Source of the DNA: Rhizohabitans arisaemae | Lineage (GTDB): Bacteria; Actinomycetota; Actinomycetes; Streptosporangiales; Streptosporangiaceae | Assembly (NCBI RefSeq): GCF_025996515.1 | Contig: NZ_BLRH01000060.1 | Coordinates: 186,001-250,000, forward strand | DNA: 64,000 nucleotides | Direction of reading: 5' to 3' | In this document: piece by piece, positions 1-8,821 of the stretch | How positions within the stretch are numbered: the stretch's first letter is position 1 | How the letters are laid out: the number at the start of each line of letters is the position of its first letter | The notes under the pieces: generated by a model | Database searches by the model: none | Told to the model about the DNA's origin: nothing | The model's input: the letters and a program-made list of their open reading frames with translations, nothing else | Program-made: the position numbers and the translations under genes

Positions 1-121
1 ATTTCCTCGATGCCATGGTAGGCGAGCCGCCCCCTTGACACAGCCACCCTGAGGGACGAATACGCGTGCCCGGAGGTTCCCGCCCACGGTTCCTCCACGT
101 CTATCCTGCCGTTTGCCGGGG

Positions 122-385
122 ATGAATAGAACTATGGAACAACAAAGTCATTGGGGGCGCTTCGGGTCCTGGATCGCCGTCGGCGTGATCACAGCGGGCT
201 TCCTGGCCGGAGGGCTCGCCCTGGTTTTCGGGAGCTGGGTCCTCTTCTGGGTCGCCGTCGCCCTTCTGGTGCTTGGCGGGCTCTTGGCATTCGCTGTGGA
301 CATTTTTTCCGATGTCATCTTGGACGCGTATCACGTCCTCTCCGAGTCGCCGCACATCACCCGGCGGGCCCGCCGGACCAAGTAA
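122..385 (+). CDS. small two-TM membrane protein, hypothetical
   Basis: I do not recognise a named family. The roughly 87-residue product has two adjacent hydrophobic segments (about residues 17-37 and 40-60 from the first ATG) separated by a short turn, then an acidic and amphipathic stretch and a basic C-terminus ending in Arg-Arg-Ala-Arg-Arg-Thr-Lys, so it should be an inner-membrane protein with its tail in the cytoplasm. In-frame starts are a TTG at 113 and ATGs at 122 and 134; none has a strong Shine-Dalgarno sequence. ATG 122 is chosen as the first ATG. It ends 45 bases before the downstream glycosylase-like gene and could share its transcript. Confidence 0.6.
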   Translation: MNRTMEQQSHWGRFGSWIAVGVITAGFLAGGLALVFGSWVLFWVAVALLVLGGLLAFAVDIFSDVILDAYHVLSESPHITRRARRTK

Positions 386-430
386 CCGGCCAGGCGCGTT
401 TGTCGGTGGCACCGCGTACCATCACCGGTC

Positions 431-1594
431 GTGACCGACCTCTCCCCCGACGACGCGCGACACGCCGTCCTCCGCGCCCAAGGCTTCACCGGACCCGGCA
501 CGGCCGATCCCGACGTGCCCGCCATGCTCCGCCGCCTCGGCGCCGTACAACTTGACACGATCTCGGTGCTCGCCCGATCCCACGAGCTGATCGCCTACTC
601 CCGCCTCGGCGCGCTCGGCCGGCCCGCGGTGGAGCAGGCCTACTGGGCCGAACCCGCCCAGGCGTTCGAGTACTGGTGCCACGCCGCCTGCGTCCTCCCC
701 GTGGAGCACTGGCCGTACTACGCCTTCCGCAGGCGGGAGTTCCGAGAGCGGCGATTCCGATGGCACGAGGTGCCCCCCGTCGTGGACGAGGTGCGGGAGA
801 TGGTACGGCAGCGCGGCTCCATCACCACCGCCGACCTCGGCGGGGCCAAGAAGGGCGGCCCCTGGTGGGACTGGTCCGATACCAAGATCGCCATCGAGTG
901 GCTCCTCGACATCGGCGAGGTGGTCTGCACCCGGCGCGAGGGATGGCGCCGCGTCTACCGGCTCGCGGAAGGCGCGATCCCCGATCACCTGCTCGGGCGG
1001 GACGTCGACGACGCCGAGTGCGTCAGGTACCTGACCGGGGTGGCCGGACGCGCCCTGGGCGTCGCCACCCGGGCCGACCTCGTCGACTTCCTCCGGCTCC
1101 GCGGGCCGCACGCGGCGCTCCTGGACGAGGCCCTCGCCGGGGGAGGCGCCGGCCTGGTGCCCGTACGGGTCTCGGGATGGGCCAAGCCCGCCTGGGCCGA
1201 CCCCGCCGCCCTCGCCGGGCCCGCGCCGGCCGAACACCGGACCACGCTGCTCTCCCCGTTCGACTCGCTCATCTGGGAGCGCGCCCGCGCCGAGCGGATC
1301 TTCGGTTTCAGCCATCGGCTGGAGGCGTACGTGCCCAAGGCCAAACGGGTGCACGGATACTTCGCGATGCCCGTCCTGGCGGGGGGCGAGCTCGTCGGCC
1401 GGGTCGACCCGGCCCGGGAGGGCTCCGTCCTGGTCGCCCGGCAGCTCTCCTTCGAAGCCGACCGGCCCGGCGACGTCGCCACGATGGCGACGGCGCTGCG
1501 TCAGGCCGCCTCGTGGGTGGGGTGCGACTCGGTCAAGGTGGAGCGGGTGGAGCCCGCCGTCCTGGCGACCCCGCTGGCCGAGGCGCTCACCTGA
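431..1594 (+). CDS. winged-helix DNA glycosylase of the YcaQ/AlkX (HTH_42) family
   Basis: 387 residues, matching the HTH_42/YcaQ family of monofunctional DNA glycosylases that remove bulky alkylated bases and unhook interstrand crosslinks. The N-terminal part carries Val-Gln-Leu-Asp-Thr-Ile with Gln40-Leu41-Asp42. Family knowledge: a Gln-x-Asp catalytic pair is typical of the AlkX (E. coli YcaQ) branch, whereas the self-resistance AlkZ branch has Gln-x-Gln. The C-terminal part has the conserved PFDSLIW and GYFAMPVL stretches of the family. The GTG at 431 opens the frame. It is followed by 19 bases and then the convergent response-regulator gene. A housekeeping repair role is inferred because no biosynthetic cluster for a DNA-alkylating metabolite is adjacent. 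Confidence 0.85.
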   Translation: MTDLSPDDARHAVLRAQGFTGPGTADPDVPAMLRRLGAVQLDTISVLARSHELIAYSRLGALGRPAVEQAYWAEPAQAFEYWCHAACVLPVEHWPYYAFRRREFRERRFRWHEVPPVVDEVREMVRQRGSITTADLGGAKKGGPWWDWSDTKIAIEWLLDIGEVVCTRREGWRRVYRLAEGAIPDHLLGRDVDDAECVRYLTGVAGRALGVATRADLVDFLRLRGPHAALLDEALAGGGAGLVPVRVSGWAKPAWADPAALAGPAPAEHRTTLLSPFDSLIWERARAERIFGFSHRLEAYVPKAKRVHGYFAMPVLAGGELVGRVDPAREGSVLVARQLSFEADRPGDVATMATALRQAASWVGCDSVKVERVEPAVLATPLAEALT

Positions 1595-1613
1595 CCGCCC
1601 CGGCCCGGGATCT

Positions 1614-2306
1614 TCAGGTGATTTCGAGCAGGCGTTCCCGGACCGCGTAGACCACGGCCTCCATCCGGGAGTGGAGCTGGAGCTTCTCCAGGATGTTCCG
1701 GACGTGGTTCTTCACCGTGTTCTCGGAGATGAACAGCTCCCGGGCGATGTCCCGGTTGTTCATGCCCTTGGCGACGAGACGGAGCACCTCCATCTCGCGA
1801 TCGGTGAGCCGGGGCACCGGAACCTGGGGAGGACGCTCGTCCTCCTTCTTGGCCATCGCCTTGAACTCGTGGATCAGCTTGGCGGCCATGGCGGGGTTGA
1901 TGAGGGACTGCCCGCCGTGCACCGCGCGCACGGCGTCGGGCACCTCGTCGAGCGCCACGTCCTTGAGCAGGTAGCCGGTGGCCCCCGCCTTGATCGCCTC
2001 GAAGAGGTCCTCCTCCTCGTCGCTGATCGTGAGCATCACGATCCGCGCGCTCGGCACGGCCGACTTGATGCTCCGGCACGCCTCGATGCCGCTCCGCCGG
2101 GGCATCCGGATGTCCATGAGGACCACGTCGGGAAGGAGATCCCCCGCCCGCTCGACCGCCTCGAACCCGTCACCGGCCTCGCCGACGACCTGGATGTCGT
2201 CCTCGGCCGCCAGGAGGAGCTCAAGGCTCCGCCTGATCAACGCATGATCGTCGACTATCAGGACACGGATGGGGTCGCCTTGCCGAGCCTCGGCCGAATG
2301 CGTCAC
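1614..2306 (-). CDS. NarL/FixJ-family response regulator (orphan)
   Basis: About 230 residues from a GTG at 2306; the frame is open up to 2345 but similarity to receiver domains begins only at Ile-Arg-Val-Leu-Ile-Val-Asp-Asp. The receiver domain has acidic residues DD at 19-20, phospho-acceptor Asp65 in VVLMDIRMP and the conserved Lys in the last strand. The C-terminal LuxR-type HTH ([22 protein letters not shown]) recognises DNA. No histidine kinase is adjacent, so it is an orphan regulator here. Its position directly downstream of hpf, in the same direction, is a conserved actinobacterial arrangement. The 102-base gap to hpf leaves room for its own promoter. Target genes are unknown. Confidence 0.9.
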   Translation of the reverse strand: MTHSAEARQGDPIRVLIVDDHALIRRSLELLLAAEDDIQVVGEAGDGFEAVERAGDLLPDVVLMDIRMPRRSGIEACRSIKSAVPSARIVMLTISDEEEDLFEAIKAGATGYLLKDVALDEVPDAVRAVHGGQSLINPAMAAKLIHEFKAMAKKEDERPPQVPVPRLTDREMEVLRLVAKGMNNRDIARELFISENTVKNHVRNILEKLQLHSRMEAVVYAVRERLLEIT

Positions 2307-2408
2307 GCCTCCTCCTCGGGGGGCCAGAGAGCCGCAGAATCGCAATCATGGCATGCATCGCGGGCCTGTGAGGACAAGCGGGGGAGCCTGCCCTCACAGG
2401 GCGGGGTG

Positions 2409-3083
2409 TCAGGACTCGACCAGGCGGATGATGCCGTAGTCGTAGCCTCGTCTCCGGTAGACGACGCTCGGCTGGCCGTTCTCCTTGTCACGGAAGAGGT
2501 AGAAGGCGTGGCCGACCAGCTCCATCTCGAACAGAGCCTGATCGATGGTCATGGGGTCGGCCTTGTGGGCCTTCTCGCGGACGACCAGCGGCCCGTCCCC
2601 CACCATCTCGATGGGGACGATGCCGGGCTGCAGGTCCTCCGGCTCGGGCTGGGGCTCGTACACGTCCACGTGCTCGAACGACTCCGCGACCGGGGGCTGC
2701 TGCTGCGCGGACCTGCCGTTGGACGGCCCGCCCAGGACCGCGGTCAGATCGCCGACGGACGGCTGGGCGTGGTTGCCGTGGTGGATCTTACGGCGGTCGC
2801 TGAGCCGCCTCAGCCGGGCCTCAAGCTTGCCGATGGCGAGATCCAGGGCGGCGAACCGGTCGTCCGCCGAGGCTTCGGCCCGGATCACCGGGCCGCGGGA
2901 GTGGATGGTGAGTTCGACGCGCTCCCGCTTGTCGGCCATGCGCGGGTTGCGCTCCTGGGACACCTCCACGTCCACCCGGATGACCTTGTTGTCCAGGCGC
3001 TCGATCCTGGCCAGCTTGGTCCCCACGTGGTCGCGGAACCTGTCACTCACTCCTGTGTGCCGACCCTTGACGATGATGTCCAC
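2409..3083 (-). CDS. hpf: long-form ribosome hibernation promoting factor
   Basis: 224 residues. The N-terminal S30AE domain (about residues 1-105, starting VDIIVKGRHTGVSDRFRDHV) binds the small ribosomal subunit. A roughly 60-residue Pro/Gln-rich linker follows, then the C-terminal dimerisation domain (MTIDQALFEMELVGHAFYLFRDKENG ... VVYRRRGYDYGIIRL). This is the long HPF form that dimerises 70S ribosomes into inactive 100S particles in stationary phase or under stress. The GTG at 3083 is chosen because AAGGGGGG lies about 8 bases upstream and the conserved domain starts at once; the frame remains open to 3278 but that extension is not conserved-looking. It is preceded by a long leader region. 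Confidence 0.93.
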   Translation of the reverse strand: MDIIVKGRHTGVSDRFRDHVGTKLARIERLDNKVIRVDVEVSQERNPRMADKRERVELTIHSRGPVIRAEASADDRFAALDLAIGKLEARLRRLSDRRKIHHGNHAQPSVGDLTAVLGGPSNGRSAQQQPPVAESFEHVDVYEPQPEPEDLQPGIVPIEMVGDGPLVVREKAHKADPMTIDQALFEMELVGHAFYLFRDKENGQPSVVYRRRGYDYGIIRLVES

Positions 3084-3703
3084 GCAAAAGACCCCCCTTC
3101 GCCTCGCATTTCGCTTGAATTGCTCACTCGCCGCTCCTCGCTCACCTCGCGACCGGCCCGACCGCGGCGAGGGCAGGCCCCTCCACCACGTCGCGGTGCC
3201 GACCGCGCTGTTCGACGCCTTGGATTCGTTTGCGTGTGAAAGGCACCCGCCCGGCCGACCTGGTCTTCGACCCCACATCCGCCTGCTGAGGGTTTCGCAG
3301 CTCTCGCGCCACTACTCCCCTTCTCCCCTGACGGAGGACATCCGGACCTCCGGGGGGGCAGGACTTACCTCTAAGCCGCACCGTGATCGGCCGACAAAAA
3401 GTCGCCTTACGTGGACCGTTTCGCCTGCGGCTGGCATCGGCTAGCGGAGCCAGAGTTACCGGCTCTGCGCAACCACGGACCCAGGCGAGTGCCATGTCCA
3501 GAACGCTAGTCCCATCCAGCCCGAATGTCAGCCGTCGATACCGGGGGCGAAGGCCCGCCGTCACTCTCCGGAATCGCCCGATATGGCGCTCCGATGACCG
3601 ACTTCCCTTGTGCCTGAGCCGCTACCGCCGTCGAGAACAGGACAATCGATACTTCGGATACAAAGATGTGGCCGCTTAGTCACCATGGGAAATTTACCGT
3701 CTG
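3084..3703 (-). other. 620-base gene-free region upstream of hpf
   Basis: No credible coding sequence on either strand; a 140-codon open frame here is rich in Arg/Gly and looks like a by-product of high GC. On the minus strand it includes a short perfect hairpin (CGAC-ttttt-GTCG, 3392-3404) and a GAGCC/GGCTC hairpin nearby, and an AT-richer stretch at about 3640-3720 next to the comF-like stop where the hpf promoter probably lies. The unusual length suggests a regulated 5' leader for hpf, but I do not recognise a known riboswitch class in it. Confidence 0.4.
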
Positions 3704-4375
3704 TTACATTTGTGGCTTTACCCACGTTCGGCGTGTCGCGGCGAGTGTGACGGCAATCCGGACATGCGCCCCAGCACGCTCCAGCGCCACCGCAGCCTCG
3801 GTAAGCGTCGCCCCGGTCGTGACGACGTCGTCCACCACGACCACCGCGCCCGACAGCTCCCCCGGGGCCACCCGGAAGGCACCCGAGAGGTTCCCCGCCC
3901 GCCCGGCGGCGCTCAGCCCCGCCTGGTCCGCCACCCGCCGCCGATGCGCCAGCACCGGCGAGACCACGGCCGGCCTCCCCTGACGCCGCAGACCCCGCGC
4001 GGCGTGCGCGGCGAGGCGCGCCACCGGATCGTACCCCCGCCGCCGGGTCGACGACCGGGCGGACGGTACGGGCACCAGCCGGACCGCTCCGGCGCCGCCG
4101 AGCGCGACCGCGACCACCTGGGCCAGGCAGAGCCCGAGCGGGGCCGCGAGCGCGGTGAGACCGCGCTCCTTGTAGGCGAGGATCATCCGGCGGAGCTCCC
4201 CCTCGTACAGCCCGGCGGACCACGCCTGCGGCATCCCCGGGGGCGTGGGCACCGGGAGGCGCCGCCGGGGAGCCGCCCGGAGGAGGCCGGCGCACGCCGT
4301 ACAGACCAAAGCCCCCGGTGCGGAACACCCGCCGCAGCGGGGCGGCAGGATCAGGTCGAGGAGCGCCCCCAGCAC
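3704..4375 (-). CDS. ComF-family phosphoribosyltransferase-like protein
   Basis: About 223 residues from a GTG at 4375. The N-terminus has a Cys4 zinc-binding knuckle (PRCGGC then CTAC) and the C-terminal half is a type I phosphoribosyltransferase fold with the PRPP loop VVVVDDVVTTGAT and a preceding VPVPSARSSTRRRGYDP. In competent bacteria ComF acts in DNA uptake; in actinobacteria, which are mostly not known to be competent, its role is unclear. The start lies 4 bases after the lpqB stop, suggesting coupling to the mtrA-mtrB-lpqB operon. The frame is open further upstream inside lpqB, but that extension is low-complexity and unlike the family. Confidence 0.85.
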   Translation of the reverse strand: MLGALLDLILPPRCGGCSAPGALVCTACAGLLRAAPRRRLPVPTPPGMPQAWSAGLYEGELRRMILAYKERGLTALAAPLGLCLAQVVAVALGGAGAVRLVPVPSARSSTRRRGYDPVARLAAHAARGLRRQGRPAVVSPVLAHRRRVADQAGLSAAGRAGNLSGAFRVAPGELSGAVVVVDDVVTTGATLTEAAVALERAGAHVRIAVTLAATRRTWVKPQM

Positions 4376-4379
4376 ACGG

Positions 4380-6152
4380 TCACGATAGGGGGTAGGAGGG
4401 ACTCCCGCCCTGGATTTCGAGGTCGTCCCAGTCCTCCTCGTCCTTGTTCCAGATCCTGACCTGGTCGTCACGGGACCCGGCGGCGAGGCTCTCGGAGTTG
4501 AACACCGCGATGGTCTCGGTGCCGGTGGGCGGCGTGAGAACCGTGACCCCCGGGCCGAAGATCGGCACACGGTAGAGCTGGAGGGCGCTCTTCGTCGCGG
4601 CCAGCACGACCACGTTCGCGTCGTCCTGCCAGGCGATGTCGCTCACCTCCTGGAGGTTCACGGCCACGCCGAGCTCGCGGAACTCGCCGAGACGGGTGCG
4701 ATAGCCGTCCCGGAAGACCGTGCCCACCAGCACCCGGTACTTGCGCGCCGTCCGCAGGACGACGGCCGCCCGCATGCCGTCCCGGGAGATCCGGAGCGCG
4801 ACCACCTCGCCCTCGCCCAGCTCGGGCGCGGCCACGGTCTCCACCTCGCGCAGCCCCCCGGGACCGCCGTACCACCGAAGCACCCGGGACTTGTAGGGCT
4901 CGACGTTGTCGGCCACCCACAGGCTGGAGTAGACGTCCCAGGAGGGCGCGGTGAGGCGGGTGCCCTTGATCCGCCGCTCCCAGCGGGCCCCGTCGGCCAG
5001 CTCCGCGACCAGGATCTCCTTCCCGTCGGCCAGGGCGGCCACCTGGTTCCCGTGCGCGGTCACGTGGGAGACCTCCCGCTTGCCGTGCCCGGCCTCCCCG
5101 GAGACGGGGTCGCCGGCGACCGGGCGGCCCTGATCCCCGGGCCGGGTCCGGTGCACCTTGCCCTTGTTCACGTAGTAGAGGTCCGGGGGCGTGCTGGGGA
5201 GATCGTTCCGGAAATCCTGCCGGTCGACGGCCCCGTCGCTCCCGACCCGCATCGGCACGCCGTCGATCTGCAGCTCGATCCGGTCCCACTCCTTCAACCG
5301 CTGCAAGGTCCACACCAGCTGCGCCGCCATCAGCTTGAGCGTCTCCGACGAGGACCGCACCGACCTGGCAGCCCCGCCCAGGTCGACGACGAAGGTGTTC
5401 CCCTCCCCCCGGCCGATCTCGCGGCGGAGCGTGGTGCCCTCGGGGAAGGCGGTCCAGACCGCGCCCCGCAGCGACTTCGTCGGGCCCTCAAGCAGCCTTT
5501 TCACCCACATGGTGGCCAGATCGGTGTCCGGGCTGATCGGGTCGTAGACCGTGTCGACCACGGGCCTGGACTTGTAGTGGTCGAAGAAATGCAGATCGAT
5601 CGGGCGGTAGGAGCGCCGCAGGTCCGCCGGGGTCAGCCAGAGCCCCTTGGGCAGGCCGTCGATCCGCCACTCCTGCCCGACCCGGACCAGCCGGAAGTCC
5701 TGCGGCGCGTCCTGACGCTCCAGGGCGAGATAGCTCCCCTGCTTGGTGATCGAGGCGACGGCCTTTGCCCTGAGCGCGACGTGCACCTCGGCGTCCGTGG
5801 GGAGCGGCTCCTTGCCCACCAGCTGAATCCCCTCGGGGGATTCGTAGACCGTGGCCTCCTTCTGCGGCGCCCAGGCGCGGTTGGCCTTGTCGGTGAGGTA
5901 CCGCCGGGCCACCGAGTGCTGCGGATCGTCGAAGCTCGCCGACGCGGCCAGGAACCCCTCCACGATCTGGGTCGGGATCCAGCCCTGGCCGGGCGTGGGC
6001 GCGATCACCCGGATGTAGGGCTCGCTCTCCGGCCCCTCGCTGCGGGTGTCGCCGTCGGGCATCACCACCCCGCCGGTGGGCACCCCGGCGCACCCGCCGG
6101 ACACCAGCAGCGCGACCGTCACGGCGATCGCGCATCCGACCCTGCTTCTCAC
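4380..6152 (-). CDS. lpqB: LpqB, lipoprotein accessory to the MtrAB two-component system
   Basis: 590 residues from a GTG at 6152, with GGGGGAGGA just upstream and a 4-base overlap with the mtrB stop. The signal peptide ends in a lipobox (LLVSGGC) with Cys21 as the lipidated residue, so it is anchored on the outer face of the membrane. The middle contains a GerMN-like region (about residues 190-320, with ATMWVKRLLEGP) and the C-terminal half is beta-propeller-like. Family knowledge: LpqB interacts with the extracellular domain of MtrB and modulates MtrA phosphorylation. The operon order mtrA-mtrB-lpqB is conserved in actinobacteria and makes the assignment firm. Confidence 0.95.
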   Translation of the reverse strand: MRSRVGCAIAVTVALLVSGGCAGVPTGGVVMPDGDTRSEGPESEPYIRVIAPTPGQGWIPTQIVEGFLAASASFDDPQHSVARRYLTDKANRAWAPQKEATVYESPEGIQLVGKEPLPTDAEVHVALRAKAVASITKQGSYLALERQDAPQDFRLVRVGQEWRIDGLPKGLWLTPADLRRSYRPIDLHFFDHYKSRPVVDTVYDPISPDTDLATMWVKRLLEGPTKSLRGAVWTAFPEGTTLRREIGRGEGNTFVVDLGGAARSVRSSSETLKLMAAQLVWTLQRLKEWDRIELQIDGVPMRVGSDGAVDRQDFRNDLPSTPPDLYYVNKGKVHRTRPGDQGRPVAGDPVSGEAGHGKREVSHVTAHGNQVAALADGKEILVAELADGARWERRIKGTRLTAPSWDVYSSLWVADNVEPYKSRVLRWYGGPGGLREVETVAAPELGEGEVVALRISRDGMRAAVVLRTARKYRVLVGTVFRDGYRTRLGEFRELGVAVNLQEVSDIAWQDDANVVVLAATKSALQLYRVPIFGPGVTVLTPPTGTETIAVFNSESLAAGSRDDQVRIWNKDEEDWDDLEIQGGSPSYPLS

Positions 6153-7792
6153 CAGTCCTCCCCCGGTGTCAGGCCGCTGCCCCAGACCCGGCGCAGCTCG
6201 ATCTCGGCCGGCGCCAGCGAGAGCGGCGAACCCTTGAGCTCGCTCCCCGCCACCCTGGGCAGCGAGAGCCGGAACTGCGACCCCTCCCCGGGCAGTCCCC
6301 AGGCCTGGAGCCATCCCCCGTGCAGCAGCGCGTCCTCACGGGAGATCGCCAGGCCCAGGCCGGTCCCCCCGATCGTGCGGGCCCGCGAGGGGTCGGCCCG
6401 CCAGAACCGGTCGAACACCAGGTTCTCCGTCCCCGGTTTCAGGCCGACCCCGTGGTCGCGTACGGCCACGGCGACCGCGTCCCGGTCGACCGCCACCTGG
6501 ACCACGACGTCCTTGCCCTCGCCGTGCTCGATCGCGTTGAACAGCAGATTCCGCAGAATCCGCTCGACCCTGCGGCTGTCCACCTCGGCCATGCAGGGCT
6601 CGCCGGGCAGCCGCAGCACGAACTTGATCGAGTTGCGCTCCGCCAGGGCCTCGGAGTCGCCGACCGCGCGGAGCACGATGTCCCGCATGTCGACGGAGTC
6701 CACGTCGAGGGTGGCGGCGCGGGAGTCGTACCTGCTGATCTCCAGCAGGTCGGCGAGCATGGCCTCGAACCGGTTGAGCTGGTTCTGCATGAGCTCGGCC
6801 GAGCGGGCGGACGCCGGGTCGAAGTCCTCACGCGTCTCGTAGAGCAGGTCGGCGGCCATCCGGACGGTGGTGAGCGGGGTCCGCAGCTCGTGGGAGACGT
6901 CCGAGACGAACTGCCGCTGGACCTTGGAGAGCTCCTCCAACTGATGGATCTTGACCTCGAGGTTCCTGGCCATGTCGTTGAACGACGTCGCCAGCCTGGC
7001 CAGGTCGTCCTCGCCGCGGACCTTGAGCCGTTCCTCCAACTGCCCCGAGGCGAGCCGCTCGGCCGCCTGCCGCGCCAGCCGTACCGGGGTGACCACCTGC
7101 CGGGTCACCAGCGAGGCGATCGCCGCGAGCAGCAGCACCAGGGCCACCCCGACGGAGAGCAGGATCCGCTGGACGAGGGAGATCGCCGCGGACTCCTCGG
7201 CCAGCGGGAAGAAATGGTAGATCTGATAGCCGCCCGGGACCCGGCCGCCGATCACCAGGCCGGGCTGGTCGGGTTTGGAGCCGACGTAGCGCATGGGCGC
7301 GAACTTCGTCTGCGCCACATCGCTCGTGGTGACCTTGTGCTGCAGGTCGGCGGGGACGCTGGCGGAGTCGAAGTCGAGCGTCGACCTGCCGAACCCCTCG
7401 GCCGGCGGGGCGATGATCACAACTTCGTACCGCTGGGACGGGCCGGCCCGGCCCGCGAGCGCCAGCGCCGCGTTGTCCAGGCGGGAGACCCCGGCGACCG
7501 GCTCCTCGTTCAGCAGCACCGCGGCGGCCTGCCGATCGGCCCGCGCCGCGGCGGAGGCCGAGGCCTGCTTGGACTGGACCAGCCCGGTGCTGATCTGATC
7601 CATCAGGAAGATCCCGAGGACCGCGACGACGGACGCGGAGATCGCCAGCGTCTTGACCACCACGCGCAGCTGGAGCGAGCGGCGCCAGATCCGCAGGACA
7701 CGGCCCGCGAACCGCCGTACCCGCCTGCGGACACCGCGGACGAGCCGGCGGGCGGGGTTACGCCAGGAGACCTTGGTCTGGGGGGCCATCAC
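6149..7792 (-). CDS. mtrB: MtrB sensor histidine kinase
   Basis: 547 residues. A very basic N-terminus is followed by TM1 (about 46-66), an extracellular sensor domain (about 67-205), TM2 (about 206-230), a HAMP linker, the HisKA helix with phospho-acceptor His301 in SDVSHELRTPL, and an ATPase domain with the N box (NLLFNAIEHG), DHGVGL, FDRFWR and GGTGLGLAI. It phosphorylates MtrA, whose gene is 20 bases upstream. The start is a GTG at 7792 immediately followed by an ATG at 7789; either is possible. The gene overlaps lpqB by 4 bases, so the three genes should be translated from one mRNA. It is the conserved actinobacterial sensor linked to cell division and osmotic stress. Confidence 0.95.
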   Translation of the reverse strand: MMAPQTKVSWRNPARRLVRGVRRRVRRFAGRVLRIWRRSLQLRVVVKTLAISASVVAVLGIFLMDQISTGLVQSKQASASAAARADRQAAAVLLNEEPVAGVSRLDNAALALAGRAGPSQRYEVVIIAPPAEGFGRSTLDFDSASVPADLQHKVTTSDVAQTKFAPMRYVGSKPDQPGLVIGGRVPGGYQIYHFFPLAEESAAISLVQRILLSVGVALVLLLAAIASLVTRQVVTPVRLARQAAERLASGQLEERLKVRGEDDLARLATSFNDMARNLEVKIHQLEELSKVQRQFVSDVSHELRTPLTTVRMAADLLYETREDFDPASARSAELMQNQLNRFEAMLADLLEISRYDSRAATLDVDSVDMRDIVLRAVGDSEALAERNSIKFVLRLPGEPCMAEVDSRRVERILRNLLFNAIEHGEGKDVVVQVAVDRDAVAVAVRDHGVGLKPGTENLVFDRFWRADPSRARTIGGTGLGLAISREDALLHGGWLQAWGLPGEGSQFRLSLPRVAGSELKGSPLSLAPAEIELRRVWGSGLTPGEDW

Positions 7793-7812
7793 ATGTCCGC
7801 CAGGCGCGATCC

Positions 7813-8490
7813 CTATGCCGGTCCGGCCTTGTATCCGACGCCGCGGACGGTGACCACGATCTCCGGGTGCTCGGGATCTTTCTCGATCTTGGCGCGGAGC
7901 CGCTGGACGTGCACGTTCACCAACCGGGTGTCGGCGGCGTGGCGGTAGCCCCAGACCTGTTCGAGCAGGACCTCACGGGTGAAGACCTGGCGCGGCTTGC
8001 GGGCCAGGGCGACGAGCAGGTCGAACTCGAGCGGGGTGAGGTTGATGGTCTCCTCGCCGCGCTTGACCGAGTGACCGGCCACGTCGATCGTGATGTCCCC
8101 GATCTGCAGCACCTCGGGGGTCGGCTCGTCGGTACGGCGCAGGCGCGCCCGGACCCGGGCGACGAGCTCCTTGGGTTTGAACGGTTTCACGATGTAGTCG
8201 TCGGCGCCGGACTCCAAACCCAGCACGACGTCTATGGTGTCGCTCTTGGCCGTCAGCATGACGATGGGAACACCGGACTCGGCCCGGATCCTGCGGCACA
8301 CGTCGATCCCGTCGGCACCCGGCAGCATCAGGTCGAGGAGCACCAGATCCGGCCGTGTGTCCCGGAACGCGTCCAGCGCCTTGTCACCGTCCGCGACGAA
8401 CGAGGGTTCGAAGCCCTCCCCGCGTAAGACGATGCCCAGCATCTCCGCGAGAGCGGCGTCGTCGTCGACGACCAGCACGCGTCCTTTCAT
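7813..8490 (-). CDS. mtrA: MtrA OmpR/PhoB-family response regulator
   Basis: 225 residues, the usual MtrA length. The receiver domain has acidic triad DDD at 9-11, phospho-acceptor Asp53 in LLDLMLPGADG and the conserved Lys in VMLTAKSD. The winged-helix DNA-binding domain carries LTPLEFDLLVALARKPRQVFTREVLLEQVWGY and the terminal VRGVGYK. In actinobacteria MtrA controls cell division, cell-wall hydrolase genes and, in streptomycetes, development. It is the first gene of the mtrA-mtrB-lpqB operon, with GGGG 3 bases before the ATG; the promoter must lie in the 330-base region that separates it from the divergent membrane-protein gene. Confidence 0.97.
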   Translation of the reverse strand: MKGRVLVVDDDAALAEMLGIVLRGEGFEPSFVADGDKALDAFRDTRPDLVLLDLMLPGADGIDVCRRIRAESGVPIVMLTAKSDTIDVVLGLESGADDYIVKPFKPKELVARVRARLRRTDEPTPEVLQIGDITIDVAGHSVKRGEETINLTPLEFDLLVALARKPRQVFTREVLLEQVWGYRHAADTRLVNVHVQRLRAKIEKDPEHPEIVVTVRGVGYKAGPA

Positions 8491-8821
8491 GGCCCCTCAT
8501 TCGTGATTCAAGACATCCGTCGAAGGCTACCCGCGCCTGGCGGTTGAGTGTTACAGCGCTCCAGTGTCGTCCAGAGTGCTACCGAAAGCCGGATTCTAGG
8601 CGCTTCATCCCCCCAGTGCGATGATCTGACTGAATACGGTCATGACCCCGTCAGGAAAACGTCGTGCAACCACCAGGTCATTCCATGTTCCCCTACCCAA
8701 GGCGTGCGCGCCAACAACCCGGTCCCCGCAGTGACTCCTGACCCTCCGGTCCCACGCCGACCGGTCGCCGCAAGTCACATCTCCGGCTCGGAACGCCTCC
8801 CCGTGCCTGCACCATGCCAGG
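8491..8821. promoter_or_regulatory. divergent intergenic region mtrA / membrane-protein operon
   Basis: 331 bases without a gene, between the divergent mtrA and 8822 genes, so it must hold both promoters. On the minus strand a TAGCCT hexamer about 40 bases upstream of the mtrA ATG is a weak -10 candidate. I see no clear repeat, hairpin or tRNA. Confidence 0.4.

Noticed and set aside
1-121. TTGACA at 35-40 as the -35 of a promoter for the first small gene.
   Set aside because: No acceptable -10 hexamer at 16-19 bases from it; left unannotated.
3142-3564. A 140-codon open frame upstream of hpf.
   Set aside because: No ribosome-binding site, Arg/Gly-rich composition without recognisable domains, and it overlaps the expected leader and promoter region of hpf.
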